From UBA5336 sp964625835 (GTDB taxonomy: Bacteria > Pseudomonadota > Alphaproteobacteria > Caulobacterales > Hyphomonadaceae): a DNA stretch of 9,111 bases. Location of the stretch: NCBI GenBank assembly GCA_964625835.1, contig CAZVES010000104.1, forward strand, positions 1 through 9,111, read 5' to 3'. Below the pieces are notes generated by a model. It saw only the letters and a list, made by a program, of their open reading frames with translations. It ran no database searches and was not told the origin of the DNA. A program made the position numbers and the translations under genes. This document shows positions 9,072 through 9,111 of the stretch, piece after piece. Each line of letters begins with the position of its first letter. The stretch's first letter is position 1.

Positions 9072-9111
9072 GCAGGCCGTCCATCCTCGTCATCGACAAT
9101 TATGACAGCTT
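9068..9111 (+). CDS. trpG: Anthranilate synthase component II (glutamine amidotransferase), start only
   Basis: The last 44 bases encode MSRPSILVIDNYDS, the start of the class I glutamine amidotransferase subunit TrpG/PabA, whose N-terminus is typically (M)ILVIDNYDSFTYN. It supplies ammonia from glutamine to TrpE. The ATG overlaps the trpE stop as ATGA. The gene continues beyond the window, so the catalytic Cys-His-Glu triad cannot be checked. Confidence 0.93.

Overview
This window looks like ordinary chromosomal core sequence from a GC-rich alphaproteobacterium. The gene order tpiA-secG-pyrG beside a PpiD-type isomerase followed by trpE-trpG, and the Asp-rich HemB, fit the Caulobacter/Maricaulis/Hyphomonas side of the class. 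That placement is an inference from protein style and synteny, not from a marker gene. No rRNA, tRNA, mobile element, CRISPR array, phage gene or defence system is visible. Gaps between genes are all about 110 bp or less.

Layout, left to right. On the plus strand, the 3' part of hemB (5' end outside the window) is followed after one base by a GNAT acetyltransferase gene. Next comes a minus-strand block, given in its own direction of transcription (right to left): tpiA, secG, pyrG, rpmF, a DUF1801 gene and a small membrane-anchored DUF333-like gene. The last of these overlaps the tail of the GNAT gene in convergent orientation. A rho-independent terminator follows rpmF and separates it from the DUF1801 gene. 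On the plus strand again, reading away from tpiA, is a large PpiD/SurA-type periplasmic folding factor, then trpE, then the first 44 bases of trpG. These three genes overlap at TGATG and ATGA junctions, so they are probably one translationally coupled operon.

Functions: haem biosynthesis (hemB), glycolysis (tpiA), protein export (secG), CTP synthesis (pyrG), ribosome structure (rpmF), envelope protein folding (ppiD-like) and tryptophan synthesis (trpE, trpG), plus three poorly characterised proteins. I found no convincing new system. The points most worth a second look are the repetitive acidic tail of SecG, the small DUF333-like protein with its antisense overlap, the isomerase coupled to the trp genes with no visible attenuator, and the apparently degenerate parvulin domain in that isomerase.
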